Assembly: GCA_029267335.1 (NCBI GenBank) | Contig: JAJUJC010000001.1 | Location: 1 to 64,000 of the forward strand | Direction of reading: 5' to 3' | Length of the DNA stretch: 64,000 bases | From: Intestinibacillus massiliensis | GTDB taxonomy: Bacteria > Bacillota > Clostridia > Oscillospirales > Butyricicoccaceae | Part shown: piece by piece, positions 1 to 10,513 of the stretch | Layout: the number at the start of each line of letters is the position of its first letter | How positions within the stretch are numbered: the stretch's first letter is position 1 | Made by a program: the position numbers and the translations under genes | Notes under the pieces: model-generated | Told to the model about the DNA's origin: nothing | What the model saw: the letters and a program-made list of their open reading frames with translations, nothing else | The model's database searches: none

Positions 1-59
1 GTTAGAGCGCCGGCCTGTCACGCCGGAGGTCGAGGGTTCAAGTCCCTTCCGAGTCGCCA
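1..59 (+). tRNA. tRNA-Asp (GTC), 5' part cut off by the window edge
   Basis: The visible part contains the anticodon stem-loop with loop CTGTCAC (anticodon GTC, Asp), the T-arm GTTCAAGTC and the 3' end GAGTCG followed by an encoded CCA (57-59). The acceptor 5' strand and most of the D-arm lie upstream of the window. It is followed after 3 bases by tRNA-Thr, so the two belong to one tRNA cluster. Confidence 0.95.
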
Positions 60-62
60 CAT

Positions 63-138
63 GCTGTTGTAGCTCAGTCGGTAGAGTACATCCTTGGTAA
101 GGATGAGGTCACCGGTTCAATCCCGGTCAACAGCTCCA
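63..138 (+). tRNA. tRNA-Thr (GGT)
   Basis: Complete cloverleaf: acceptor GCTGTTG pairs with CAACAGC (128-134), the anticodon arm is CATCC-TTGGTAA-GGATG giving anticodon GGT (Thr), the T-loop is GTTCAATCC, and CCA is encoded (136-138). It is the last tRNA of the cluster and is followed directly by a strong terminator. Confidence 0.95.
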
Positions 139-142
139 AGAG

Positions 143-198
143 AAGAACCGTTAAACAGTCTTTAAAGATTGCTTAACGGTTCTTTTTGCGTTTTTTTT
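143..198 (+). terminator. Intrinsic terminator of the tRNA cluster
   Basis: Inverted repeat AAGAACCGTTAA / TTAACGGTTCTT with a short inner loop, followed by T-rich sequence (TTTTTGCGTTTTTTTT). It starts a few bases after the tRNA-Thr CCA. Confidence 0.85.
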
Positions 199-269
199 AA
201 AGTACAATAAATTGCGCAAATTCCAAAAAGCATAAAAAGAGACATGATTTGCAGATCTCTGATCGAATG

Positions 270-736
270 CAGTTGGGACACACCATTCTGAAAAGAAATT
301 GAAAACCATGTCTGAGAAAATTGTACAGTTTAATGAGGAAAGGGACTGACGGGTACACACATGAAACATGATGTGTTCACATAGCTGTTCCGGCGTATAA
401 TCGCCGCCGCAGGTAGATACTTTGAGACGCGGAGGCTTAATACGATACCGCGGCGAGAAACGGCACTCACTTCATCCGAAGATACGATTTACGACATGGG
501 ATGACTATACCATCATGTCTATGGTGAAAAGTGGGTTGGAAATCAGTATTTTACCGGAGCTGATTTTACAGCGCAGTCCTTATCGAATTGTTACGAGGAA
601 ATGGGAGGTACCGGCTTTTCGACAAATCGGAATGGCGGTACGGGATGTGAAAACAGTGTCACACGAAGTCAGACGGTTTGAGGAATACTTGCCTGGCCGG
701 CATTCCTGCGTGCAGGGCGTGCCGGCACAGCCGTGA
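270..736 (+). pseudogene. Decayed LysR-type transcriptional regulator remnant
   Basis: From 422 (TTG) to 736 an open frame of about 100 codons resembles the C-terminal half of a LysR substrate-binding domain: TWDDYTIMSMVKSGLEISIL, then LPELIL, and a closing VRRFEEYL. No helix-turn-helix start is in frame, and stops lie just upstream (398). Bases 270-299 encode QLGHTILKRN, like the LysR sequence that closes the DNA-binding domain, followed by a stop. The simplest reading is a regulator that lost its middle and its start. The stretch 199-269 shows nothing else. It lies next to, and converges on, the AEC permease, so it may be the dead regulator of that transporter (inference). Confidence 0.5.
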
Positions 737-753
737 CACACCGATATACCTCG

Positions 754-1701
754 TTATGGTACAAGCGCACGCAGCACCGTATACAGCGCCAGTATGCAGG
801 GCATGGTGACAGCGGACAATAGGGTCGAGACGGCGACGGCGCGGGTGCTGTAGAGATAATCGCTCTCGAACATTTGTGAAAAGGTTGCGGCAACGACAGC
901 GACCGGGGTGGAAAACCCGATGAGCAGGATCGTGCGTGCGGCTTCATCCAAAGGAGAAATCAGTAGGAAGGGGATGGTAAGACAGGGGATGACCACAAGT
1001 CGGACAAGGGAGATCGACAGAATGCTGCGGTCACGCAGCGCGCGCAGCAGATCGGTTTGCGCCAGATAGCAACCGAGCAGCAGCATAGCGAGCGGGGTGT
1101 TGAGCGAACCTACATAACGCATTGCCTGATAGACGGGATCGGGGAGCTTCCACGGGGAGAGGAAAAGCAGTGTACCTGCGGCGAGAGCGATCGTACCGGG
1201 GTTGAGCAAAATAACACGCAGCCCGATGCGCCGGTCAGACGGTTTGCCGTTGCGCAGTTGGTGCACGCCATAGGTCCAGCTTAAAATAGCTGCGGCGACG
1301 ATATGCGCCGAGCCTAAAAAGATACCGGTTTGTCCGAACATTGCTTCCAGAAGCGGGAGCGCCATGAACCCATCGTTGGAAAAGACAGCGCACATGCGTC
1401 GGCTGCCGTAATTCGGGTAGCGCTGCGAGCGATAGATGAGGTTCGCAAACAGAATGCCGATCAAAAACGTTATGAATGCACACAGCAGCATGCGAAAAAG
1501 CGTTCCGCCGAGAGCAGGATCGTATGCCCGCTGGAAAGACGAAATTAAAATGGCGGGTGCTACCACTTTTGCGAGCACCGAGGCGATTTGACGCGTTGCA
1601 TGATCATCAAGCAGATGCAGCCGGTAGATGCTGTAACCGACTGCCATGAGCAGAAACATAATCAGAATTTGGGTTAGAATGGTTTGTATTTGTGCCAGCA
1701 A
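754..1701 (-). CDS. AEC-family permease (auxin efflux carrier / malate permease type)
   Basis: Membrane protein of about 315 residues made almost wholly of hydrophobic segments, with the AEC/membrane-transport-protein layout: five helices, a central more polar stretch (GVHQLRNGKPSDRR), five helices. Members export or take up organic acids or auxin-like compounds; the substrate here is unknown. An ATG lies at 1719, but an AGGAGG sits inside the first codons and is spaced 7 nt from a TTG at 1701, so I prefer 1701. The glycine-rich LLLGCYLAQTDL and the C-terminal GFSTPVAVVAATFSQ agree with the family. It is transcribed alone toward the LysR remnant. Confidence 0.85.
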   Translation of the reverse strand: MLAQIQTILTQILIMFLLMAVGYSIYRLHLLDDHATRQIASVLAKVVAPAILISSFQRAYDPALGGTLFRMLLCAFITFLIGILFANLIYRSQRYPNYGSRRMCAVFSNDGFMALPLLEAMFGQTGIFLGSAHIVAAAILSWTYGVHQLRNGKPSDRRIGLRVILLNPGTIALAAGTLLFLSPWKLPDPVYQAMRYVGSLNTPLAMLLLGCYLAQTDLLRALRDRSILSISLVRLVVIPCLTIPFLLISPLDEAARTILLIGFSTPVAVVAATFSQMFESDYLYSTRAVAVSTLLSAVTMPCILALYTVLRALVP

Positions 1702-1748
1702 AAGAAAGCCTCCTGTCATACCGTGGAAAAAACGGCGTATCTTTTATC

Positions 1749-1777
1749 ATGATACGGCGTGTTCGAGCGTGCGTCAA
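1749..1777 (-). promoter_or_regulatory. Predicted sigma-A promoter of the AEC permease gene
   Basis: On the minus strand TTGACG (1777-1772), a 17-nt spacer, then TATCAT (1754-1749), about 50 nt upstream of the start. Confidence 0.6.
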
Positions 1778-1850
1778 GTGAGAATGCGCAAACGATGTTC
1801 TGAAAGTACGTCCATTTTCATAGGCTTAGGACGAGAGGGGGGCATAACGA

Positions 1851-2987
1851 ATGAAAAGAATCCTGTGCGCGCTGCTCAGCGCGATCATGCTAACCGGAGG
1901 CGCGGCGGCGCTGCCGGCGATGGGACCGCTTCATGCAAAGTCTGCGGCGCTTTATGATGCTTCAGGGAAAATGTTGTACGAATTTAACGCGGAAGAACGT
2001 TTGCAGCCTGCGTCTGTGACCAAAATCATGACGATGCTGCTCGCCATTGAGGCGGTCGACCGCGGTGACGTTGCACTGACCGATATGGTGACCGGCAGCG
2101 CCTATGCCGCGTCGATGGGCGGCACGCAGATCTGGCTCAAAGAGGGGGAACAACTGTCGCTCGACGAAATGATCAAAGCGATCGCAGTCGGGTCTGCCAA
2201 CGACTGTGCGGTCGCGGTCGGCGAGCATTTGGCGGGAACGGAAGCTGCTTTTGTGGAAAAGATGAACAGCCGCGCGCAAGAGCTGGGCTGCACGGGCACG
2301 ACCTTTGTCAACGCCAACGGTTTGGATGCCGGCGAACAAAAGACCATGACGACCGCGCGCGATCTTGCTCTCATTTCGGCGGAACTGCTCAAGCATCCCA
2401 AGATTTTGGACTACACAACGATCTGGATGGACAGCATTCGAGGGGGGCAGTTCCAGCTCGCCAACACCAATAAAATGCTGCGCAGCTATAAAGGTCTGAT
2501 CGGGCTTAAGACCGGTTATATTTCGGAAGCGGGTTTTTGCATCTCCGCTGCGGCGCGGCGAGATAACATGACGCTGATCGCGACGGTCATGGCGGCGCCG
2601 ACCAAGGAGGATCGCATGGCGGATGCGTCCGCGCTGCTCAATTACGGTTTTGCAAACTTTGTGAGCTACACTCCCGATCTAAGCGGACTGCCAAAGGCGC
2701 TGCCGGTCGATCTGGGCAAGGAGAAAACGGTTGCACTGGCAGCGGAGACTGCGGACAGCGTGACGATCGAAAAAGAGAAAGCGGGCGAGCTGGAGACCCG
2801 TATCAACGTGCCGGATCAGCTTTCTGCACCGGTCGTGCAGGGGCAGCGCGTGGGAGAGATCGTTATCGTATCGCATGGGGCAGAACTGATGAAGGTTCCC
2901 GTGACAGCGGCGCAGACCGTCGAACGCAAGAGTTTGTTCGGAATTTATACGGATTTCCTGCGTGCGGCGCTGATGAAGGGCGCATAA
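1851..2987 (+). CDS. D-alanyl-D-alanine carboxypeptidase, DacF/PBP5-like (S11 family)
   Basis: Removes the terminal D-Ala from peptidoglycan pentapeptides outside the membrane. The 378-residue protein has an N-terminal signal peptide (positive MKR, hydrophobic stretch to about residue 20). All three penicillin-binding motifs are present: SxxK at S55-VT-K58, SxN at S115-A-N117 and KTG at 220-222. A C-terminal beta-rich domain (about 285-350) and a final segment that could be the amphipathic anchor complete the PBP5 plan. The start is preceded by a GAGGGGGG Shine-Dalgarno. In Bacillus the DacF paralogue acts in spore cortex maturation; whether this one is sporulation-specific cannot be read here. 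Confidence 0.93.
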   Translation: MKRILCALLSAIMLTGGAAALPAMGPLHAKSAALYDASGKMLYEFNAEERLQPASVTKIMTMLLAIEAVDRGDVALTDMVTGSAYAASMGGTQIWLKEGEQLSLDEMIKAIAVGSANDCAVAVGEHLAGTEAAFVEKMNSRAQELGCTGTTFVNANGLDAGEQKTMTTARDLALISAELLKHPKILDYTTIWMDSIRGGQFQLANTNKMLRSYKGLIGLKTGYISEAGFCISAAARRDNMTLIATVMAAPTKEDRMADASALLNYGFANFVSYTPDLSGLPKALPVDLGKEKTVALAAETADSVTIEKEKAGELETRINVPDQLSAPVVQGQRVGEIVIVSHGAELMKVPVTAAQTVERKSLFGIYTDFLRAALMKGA

Positions 2988-2991
2988 GGGA

Positions 2992-3042
2992 CAGCCGAAA
3001 ATTATTCATAAAAATGCTGCAGGAAATCAGCCGAAAATTATT
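2992..3042. repeat. 15-nt direct repeat in the dacF-P-loop gene intergenic region
   Basis: The 15-mer CAGCCGAAAATTATT occurs at 2992-3006 and again at 3028-3042, 36 nt apart start to start. The second copy runs into the -35 box of the next promoter. Confidence 0.8.
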
Positions 3043-3069
3043 GTAATTTTACGAATGCTATGGTAACAT
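3041..3069 (+). promoter_or_regulatory. Predicted promoter of the small P-loop protein gene
   Basis: TTGTAA (3041-3046), 17-nt spacer, TAACAT (3064-3069); the start codon is 34 nt downstream with GGGAGG as ribosome binding site. Confidence 0.55.
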
Positions 3070-3102
3070 GATAGTAACCTCAAAGGTTGGGAGGAAAACA
3101 AC

Positions 3103-3513
3103 ATGGTAAAACTGATTATGGGCAGCACGGGTACGGGCAAGACAAAAAAGATTATTGATCTCGTCAACACCGCTGTCGCGGAAGAAAAGGGCAGTGTCGT
3201 TTGCATCGCAAAGGGCAACAAGCTGACGTTTGACATTTCTCACGACGCCAGACTGGTAGACGTCAGTGATTACATCGTCAATGGTTATGCGGGTCTGCTG
3301 GGCTTCCTGTCCGGCGTGCACGCAGGCAACTATGACATTTCGCAGTTCTTTATCGACAGCCTGTATAAGGTCGTGGATGACGACAAGCCGGAACATGCAG
3401 AAAAGTTCCTGAAGGAGCTCGACGCATTTGCAACCAAGCACAATGTCAAGTTCACTGTCGCGATCAGCGCGGAAGAGAGCGATGCCACCGAGGCAATGAA
3501 AAAGTATCTATAA
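3103..3513 (+). CDS. Small P-loop ATPase-like protein, function unknown
   Basis: 136-residue soluble protein that begins with a Walker A motif (GSTGTGKT, residues 7-14). It is too short for a full motor ATPase, and I see no clear Walker B with a catalytic acid. Proteins of this size in Clostridia are sometimes labelled PilT-like from the P-loop alone; there is no pilus gene nearby to support that. It is monocistronic, with its own promoter and a downstream terminator. GGGAGG precedes the ATG. Nucleotide binding is likely; any role is open. Confidence 0.8.
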   Translation: MVKLIMGSTGTGKTKKIIDLVNTAVAEEKGSVVCIAKGNKLTFDISHDARLVDVSDYIVNGYAGLLGFLSGVHAGNYDISQFFIDSLYKVVDDDKPEHAEKFLKELDAFATKHNVKFTVAISAEESDATEAMKKYL

Positions 3514-3552
3514 AAATTTTGCCCGGTTTTCCGGTGCAAGAGGTGCAAGAGA

Positions 3553-3589
3553 AGACGGGTACAATCGCCAAGATTGTATCCGCCTTTTG
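3553..3589 (+). terminator. Intrinsic terminator after the P-loop gene
   Basis: Inverted repeat CGGGTACAATC / GATTGTATCCG with a CCAA-type loop, followed by CCTTTTGT. It separates this gene from the atp operon. Confidence 0.6.
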
Positions 3590-3651
3590 TACATTTCAGA
3601 ATGTTTCAGCCGAGATGACTAAAATAAATGAGGAAAATCTGCAAAAAAGTG

Positions 3652-3680
3652 TTTCCCTTTTTGGTTAAGTTCGGTATAAT
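3652..3680 (+). promoter_or_regulatory. Possible promoter of the atp operon
   Basis: A perfect TATAAT lies at 3675-3680, but the -35 position (3652-3657, TTTCCC) is poor. It is the best candidate before atpZ, with a leader of about 90 nt; the rest of the 3514-3771 gap holds only the preceding terminator. Confidence 0.45.
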
Positions 3681-3771
3681 AGTAAAGACATATATGCGGC
3701 GCATAACGGCGGCGATCGCCCTCGCGGATACGCCTTGGATATGTCATCGCAAAACAAAGGATGGATTGCTC

Positions 3772-4026
3772 TTGAAACGAAAGACGCATTGGGCTGCTGC
3801 ACTCCGGTATCTTGTGTACTTTACACAGTTCGGCTTGACCATGGTCACACCGCCGGTTCTATATACCTTTGCAGCGTGGTGGCTCCGCAACCGGTTCGAT
3901 TTGGGCAACTGGGTCGTGATCGTCGGTATCCTCACGGGCATCGCGACAGCAGGCTTGAACCTATGGAAGTTCATGCAATTCACTGAGAAAAAAGCCAAAG
4001 AAAGCGAGCGTGAAAACAAACCATGA
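3772..4026 (+). CDS. atpZ: AtpZ/AtpI-family small membrane protein of the ATP synthase operon
   Basis: 84-residue protein with two predicted membrane helices (about 17-40 and 46-65), of the family found as the first gene of many Firmicutes atp operons (PF09527 type). Such proteins have been linked to Mg2+/Ca2+ supply or to assembly of the ATP synthase. I choose TTG 3772 as the start because AAAGGATGG lies 8 nt upstream; a longer open frame reaches back to 3628 but lacks a ribosome site. Its stop overlaps the atpI ATG by 4 nt, indicating translational coupling. Confidence 0.8.
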   Translation: MKRKTHWAAALRYLVYFTQFGLTMVTPPVLYTFAAWWLRNRFDLGNWVVIVGILTGIATAGLNLWKFMQFTEKKAKESERENKP

Positions 4027-4418
4027 CAGGTTTCCAAATCGTCCGCGAAGAGGCCGCCCATTTGGCAAAGGGCATGATGCCGCTGGCAGTAGTAGCGGGC
4101 GCCGTGCTTGCATTGTGCGGGCAGGCATCCTGGCGCATGGTGATAAGCCTTGCGTTTGGGACATGTTATGCCTGGGTTCTGTTCGTCCTGATGGGAAGGA
4201 ATGTCGCGCGGTCGGTTACACTCCCGCCGGGACAGGCAGAAGCGTGCATGCGCAAAGGCTATGCACTGCGCTATGCGTTGACCGGTGTTGTCATTCTTGT
4301 GGTTCTCAAGCTGCCGTTCTTCCATCCTTTGGCAGCCATCCTGCCGCTGTTTTTCCCTAAGCTCGTGCTGCTGTTTGGCAGCGCATTCCAAAGGAAAGGA
4401 GGGAAAACGAGTGGGTGA
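4023..4418 (+). CDS. atpI: ATP synthase subunit I
   Basis: 131-residue membrane protein with four hydrophobic segments (about 17-33, 37-56, 79-98, 101-120), matching AtpI. It assists assembly of the c-ring in organisms where this was tested. It overlaps atpZ by 4 nt and atpB by 8 nt, so the three are translationally coupled. The ORF closes right after the atpB Shine-Dalgarno (AAAGGAGGG). Confidence 0.85.
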   Translation: MTGFQIVREEAAHLAKGMMPLAVVAGAVLALCGQASWRMVISLAFGTCYAWVLFVLMGRNVARSVTLPPGQAEACMRKGYALRYALTGVVILVVLKLPFFHPLAAILPLFFPKLVLLFGSAFQRKGGKTSG

Positions 4419-5133
4419 GATAGTAATCAACGGTCCAAAAATTCTATACGAGATCCCGCTGTTCGGCGGTCTGCCAATCACGGAGACCATGCGAAATGCA
4501 TGGATCGTGATGGGATTCATTCTGATCTTGTGTCTGGTATTGACACAAGGCATGAAAAAGATCCCGACCGGTAAGCAAACGATCGCGGAAAAAGCGGTTC
4601 TCGCGGTGGACAAGCTGGTCGATCAGACTATGGGACCGGATTGCCGTCACTATGCACCGTATATCGCGACGCTGCTGATGTTTTCGTTCTGCGGCAGCCT
4701 TGCATCGCTGTTCTTCATGCGTCCGGTCACGGGCGACCTGAATACGACGCTCGGATGGGCGCTGATGACCTTCGTACTGATTACCTACAACAACATCAAG
4801 TACAAGGGTATCGGCGGTTATCTCAAGGGCTTCGTGCAGCCGATCTTCGTCATGGCGCCGCTCAACGTGCTCAGTGAGATTGCAACGCCGGTTTCGATGT
4901 CGTTCCGTCACTTCGGCAACATCGCGGGCGGTCTGGTCATCACAACGCTGCTCATGGGTGCGCTCAAGGCGCTCAGCGGCTTTGTGGTCGGCTTCTTGCC
5001 GGTGCCGCTGCTGCAAATCGGTATCCCCGGCGTCCTGTCGTTGTATTTCGACATCTTCACCTCTGCGATGCAAGCATTCATTTTCAGCATGCTGACGATG
5101 TCTTATGTCGGCAACGCACGATCGGCGGATTAA
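4411..5133 (+). CDS. atpB: ATP synthase F0 subunit a
   Basis: 240-residue membrane subunit forming the ion half-channels against the c-ring. The essential arginine is R166 in the conserved MSFRHFGNIAGG stretch, and the C-terminal helices include LYFDIFTSAMQAFIF, typical of subunit a. The start is GTG 4411, with AAAGGAGGG 7 nt upstream; an open frame extends further up but lies inside atpI. The 50-nt gap to atpE contains its ribosome site only. Confidence 0.95.
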   Translation: MGEIVINGPKILYEIPLFGGLPITETMRNAWIVMGFILILCLVLTQGMKKIPTGKQTIAEKAVLAVDKLVDQTMGPDCRHYAPYIATLLMFSFCGSLASLFFMRPVTGDLNTTLGWALMTFVLITYNNIKYKGIGGYLKGFVQPIFVMAPLNVLSEIATPVSMSFRHFGNIAGGLVITTLLMGALKALSGFVVGFLPVPLLQIGIPGVLSLYFDIFTSAMQAFIFSMLTMSYVGNARSAD

Positions 5134-5171
5134 ATTCCGCATCCCCACAATCTATTTTCAGAAGAATTTAG

Positions 5172-5444
<273 letters not shown>

Positions 5445-5479
5445 GAAAACCATATTTTAACGGGAAGGAGGGCAAAGCT

Positions 5480-6037
5480 GTGATGCATTCTTTTTTGGGA
5501 CTGGGCGTACTTGCCGCGCAGGGCGCGCAGGAAGCGACGGCTGCAGCGACGCAGTCCTTCGTCGGGTTTAGTCCCTGGGAACTCCTCGTGACGATCTGCA
5601 ACACGCTCATCACGTTCCTCATTATCAGAAAGTTCCTGTTCAAGCCGGTCCACAAAATGATGGCGGCACGCGAGGAAGAGGTCCGTGCAATGTATGCCGA
5701 CGCCGAGCGCAGCCAGACCGAGGCAGACAGCCTGCGCACCGAATACACCGCGCGCCTGTCCAAAGCGAAGGAAGAAGCGGCGGAGATCACGCGCAGCGCA
5801 ACGCACCGGGCAACCGTGCGTTCGGAGGAGATTCTGAAGGACGCGACCAAGCAGGCTGCCGAAATGGTGCACAAGGCGGAGACTTCGATCGAGCAGGAAC
5901 GTAAAAAGACCATGAACGAGCTCAAAAACGAGATCGGTGGTCTGTCGGTCATGATCGCGGCGAAGGTCGTCGAAAAGGACATCAACGAAGCCGATCACAA
6001 GCGCCTGATCGAAGACTTCATCGACAAGGTGGGGTGA
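5480..6037 (+). CDS. atpF: ATP synthase F0 subunit b
   Basis: Peripheral-stalk subunit of about 185 residues: a membrane helix (about 30-52, PWELLVTICNTLITFLIIRKF) followed by a long charged alpha-helical coiled coil rich in E, K, R and A to the end. The start is GTG 5480 or ATG 5483, both after AAGGAGG. It sits in the standard position between atpE and atpH, 6 nt before the latter. Confidence 0.93.
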   Translation: MMHSFLGLGVLAAQGAQEATAAATQSFVGFSPWELLVTICNTLITFLIIRKFLFKPVHKMMAAREEEVRAMYADAERSQTEADSLRTEYTARLSKAKEEAAEITRSATHRATVRSEEILKDATKQAAEMVHKAETSIEQERKKTMNELKNEIGGLSVMIAAKVVEKDINEADHKRLIEDFIDKVG

Positions 6038-6043
6038 GATTGA

Positions 6044-6586
6044 ATGGCGACGATTGTCAACGAGCGCTATGCGATTTCGCTCTATGAGGTCGCACAGGAA
6101 GAGGGAAGCATCCCGGGAATGCTCGAGGAGTTGACCGCAATCGTACAGGTCGCGCGGGAAACACCTGCATTTTTGAAGATGCTGCAAACGCCGTCGATCG
6201 CGCTCGAGGATAAGAAAAAAGTCCTCATGCAGACCTTTGGCGGCAAGATCAATCCTTATCTGCTCAATTTCCTCATGCTCATCACCGAGAAGGGCCGCAT
6301 CGGCGGTCTGCTCGAGATGCAGGAGGCATACAAGCAGCGCTATTACGACGAGCAGGGAATCTGCGAGGTGCTTGCGACCACGGCAGTGCCCATGGACGAA
6401 GCATTGACAGAGAAACTGCGCGTCAAGCTGGAAAAAATCACAGGCAAAACCGTCATTTTGCTCACGAAGGTCGATGCGTCCATTCTGGGCGGCGTCGTGC
6501 TCAAACTGGGCAACGAGCAGATCGACACCAGCGTCAAGGCGAAGCTGAACGAGCTGGCAGGCAAGATGACACAAATTATTGCGTAA
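6044..6586 (+). CDS. atpH: ATP synthase F1 subunit delta
   Basis: 180-residue OSCP/delta subunit joining the peripheral stalk to the alpha3beta3 head. The N-terminal helical domain opens with the family-typical [14 protein letters not shown], and the C-terminal part carries the typical [18 protein letters not shown]. Length and position between b and alpha are standard. Confidence 0.93.
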   Translation: MATIVNERYAISLYEVAQEEGSIPGMLEELTAIVQVARETPAFLKMLQTPSIALEDKKKVLMQTFGGKINPYLLNFLMLITEKGRIGGLLEMQEAYKQRYYDEQGICEVLATTAVPMDEALTEKLRVKLEKITGKTVILLTKVDASILGGVVLKLGNEQIDTSVKAKLNELAGKMTQIIA

Positions 6587-6602
6587 GGAAGTAGGTGACT
6601 TC

Positions 6603-8108
6603 ATGGAATTACGCCCGGAGGAAATCAGTACAATTCTCAAACAGCAGATCAAGGACTACCAGAGCCAAATCAAGCAGACCAATGTCGGTACTGTTATGGA
6701 GGTTGGCGACGGTATTGCCAAGATCTACGGCCTTGAGGATTGTATGGCCGGCGAGCTTTTGGAGTTCGACGGCGGCGTATATGGCATGGCACAAAACCTC
6801 GAGGAGGATTATGTCGGTGCCGTCCTGCTCGGTTCCGATTGGAACATCCGCGAGGGCGACACAGTCAAGCGCACACAGCGCATTGTAGAGGTTCCGGTCG
6901 GTGAGGCAATGCTCGGCCGCGTCGTAGACGCGCTCGGCCAGCCGATCGACGGCAAGGGTCCGATCGCAACGACCGAGACCCGCCCGATTGAAATGCCCGC
7001 CCCCGGCATCATCGAACGCGTACCGGTCAATGTGCCGCTGCAAACCGGTATCAAGGCGATCGACTCGATGATCCCGATCGGCCGCGGTCAGCGTGAGCTG
7101 ATCATCGGCGACCGTCAGACGGGTAAAACCGCGATCTGTCTGGATACGATCATCAACCAAAAGGGCAACGGCGTGCTCTGCGTCTATGTCGCGATCGGTC
7201 AGAAGCGTTCGACCGTTGCACAGGTTGCGGAAACGCTCGCGCAGAACGGTGCGCTCGATTACACGATCATCGTTGCGGCGACCGCATCGGAATCCGCACC
7301 GCTCCAGTATATCGCGCCTTATGCGGGCTGCTCGATGGGTGAGTACTTCATGCACAAGGGCAAGGACGTGCTCGTGATTTATGACGACCTGTCCAAGCAC
7401 GCAGTCGCTTATCGTGCAATTTCTCTGCTGCTCCATCGTCCGCCAGGACGTGAAGCATACCCCGGCGATGTATTCTATCTCCATTCCCGCCTTCTTGAAC
7501 GCGCTGCGAACATCAAGGACGGCGGCAGCCTGACTGCACTTCCGATCATCGAGACGCAGGCGGGCGATGTTGCGGCATATATCCCGACCAACGTCATCTC
7601 CATCACGGACGGTCAGATCTTCCTCGAGACCGAGCTGTTCAACGCCGGCATCCGTCCTGCGGTCAACCCCGGTATTTCGGTATCGCGTGTCGGCGGTAAC
7701 GCACAGATCAAGGCGATGAAGAAGGTCGCGGGCACGCTTAAACTCGCTTACTCGCAGTATCGTGAGTTACAGTCTTTCTCGCAGTTCGGCTCCGACCTTG
7801 ACGAGGACACCAAGAAGCGTCTGGCACAGGGCGAGCGCATCGTAGAGGTGCTCAAGCAGCCGCAGAACAGCCCGATCCCGGTCGAGAAGCAGGTCATCAT
7901 GATCTATGCGGTCATTTCCGGTCTGCTGATGGAGATTCCGGTCGCAAAGATCGGCGAGTTCGAGCGCGAGCTGTTCGAGTATATCGATATGACCTACGGC
8001 GACATCCCGCAGACCATCCGTGCGACCGGCAAGCTCGACGACGACATCAAGACCAAGCTGCACAGTGCCATCATCGAGTTCAGAGACAAGTTCCTGAACG
8101 AGAGATAA
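6603..8108 (+). CDS. atpA: ATP synthase F1 subunit alpha
   Basis: 501-residue non-catalytic nucleotide-binding subunit. It has the Walker A GDRQTGKT, the [13 protein letters not shown] block and the arginine-finger region [15 protein letters not shown] start at ATG 6603 (MELRPEE), preceded by AGGTGA; an in-frame codon at 6579 overlaps atpH and is less likely. The length is normal. Confidence 0.97.
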   Translation: MELRPEEISTILKQQIKDYQSQIKQTNVGTVMEVGDGIAKIYGLEDCMAGELLEFDGGVYGMAQNLEEDYVGAVLLGSDWNIREGDTVKRTQRIVEVPVGEAMLGRVVDALGQPIDGKGPIATTETRPIEMPAPGIIERVPVNVPLQTGIKAIDSMIPIGRGQRELIIGDRQTGKTAICLDTIINQKGNGVLCVYVAIGQKRSTVAQVAETLAQNGALDYTIIVAATASESAPLQYIAPYAGCSMGEYFMHKGKDVLVIYDDLSKHAVAYRAISLLLHRPPGREAYPGDVFYLHSRLLERAANIKDGGSLTALPIIETQAGDVAAYIPTNVISITDGQIFLETELFNAGIRPAVNPGISVSRVGGNAQIKAMKKVAGTLKLAYSQYRELQSFSQFGSDLDEDTKKRLAQGERIVEVLKQPQNSPIPVEKQVIMIYAVISGLLMEIPVAKIGEFERELFEYIDMTYGDIPQTIRATGKLDDDIKTKLHSAIIEFRDKFLNER

Positions 8109-8152
8109 TCCTCCCTGAGGGTTCACACAAACAGAAAGGGAGGTGGCGCCAC

Positions 8153-9019
8153 ATGGCGAATATGAAGCAGATCCGGCGCCGCATCAAGAGCGTCCAGTCC
8201 ACGATGCAGATCACCAAGGCAATGGAACTGGTCGCGTCGAGCAAGGTGCGTCGCGCCAAGGAGCGTGTCGAGCGGTCAAGGCCGTATTTTGATACGCTGT
8301 ACGAAACGATCTCCCGCATTGCGGCGGAAAATCACGAAAACGGTTCGGTGTATACCCGCGCACGCGAAGTCAAGAACAGTCTGTTCCTTGTCATCGCGGG
8401 CGATCGCGGGCTTGCCGGCGGATACAACGCGAATATTTTCAAGCTTGCAGCCGCGCAGATGAAGGGTAAGACCGCTTCGGTCATCACAATCGGCAAGAAA
8501 GCGCAGGAGCATTACGCAAAGCGTGATGTACGCGTGATCGAGGACTATCCGGGCATCGCGGAAACCATGCGTATCTCGGATACCCATGCGATCGTCGGTC
8601 AGTATCTCAAGCTGTTCCAGCAGGGCGAGGTCGACGAGGTGTTCCTGTGCTATACGCAGTATCTGTCTCCGATGGCGCAGGAAGCGCGCTGCATTCAGCT
8701 TTTGCCCGTCAATTTCGGACAAAAGCCCGCAGCGCAGCAGTCTACGGGCAGCCGTGTGCTGACCGAGTACGATCCCTCGCCCGAAGCCGTATTCGACGCG
8801 ATCATTCCGGAGTATCTCAACGGTGTGCTGTATGGCGCGGTGGTCGAGTCCTACGCTTCGGAGCAGAGCGCACGCCGCATGGCGATGGAGGCTGCATCCG
8901 ACAACGCCGGCGAAATGATCGAAACGCTCAATCTTTCCTACAATCGTGCGCGTCAGGCGTCGATCACGCAGGAGATCACAGAAATTGTCGCAGGCAGCGG
9001 CGCTGTCGGCGGCGCGTAA
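8153..9019 (+). CDS. atpG: ATP synthase F1 subunit gamma
   Basis: 288-residue central-stalk subunit. The N-terminal helix (IRRRIKSVQSTMQITKAMEL) and the C-terminal helix (LSYNRARQASITQEITEIV) that form the rotating coiled coil are both intact, as is the conserved DRGLAGGYNANIF stretch. AAAGGGAGGTGG precedes the ATG. Confidence 0.96.
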   Translation: MANMKQIRRRIKSVQSTMQITKAMELVASSKVRRAKERVERSRPYFDTLYETISRIAAENHENGSVYTRAREVKNSLFLVIAGDRGLAGGYNANIFKLAAAQMKGKTASVITIGKKAQEHYAKRDVRVIEDYPGIAETMRISDTHAIVGQYLKLFQQGEVDEVFLCYTQYLSPMAQEARCIQLLPVNFGQKPAAQQSTGSRVLTEYDPSPEAVFDAIIPEYLNGVLYGAVVESYASEQSARRMAMEAASDNAGEMIETLNLSYNRARQASITQEITEIVAGSGAVGGA

Positions 9020-10510
<1,491 letters not shown>

Positions 10511-10513
10511 TCT

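Noticed and set aside
151-369. 72-codon minus frame after the tRNA-Thr gene
   Set aside because: It begins in the region of the LysR remnant and ends inside the tRNA terminator; no ribosome site or motif.
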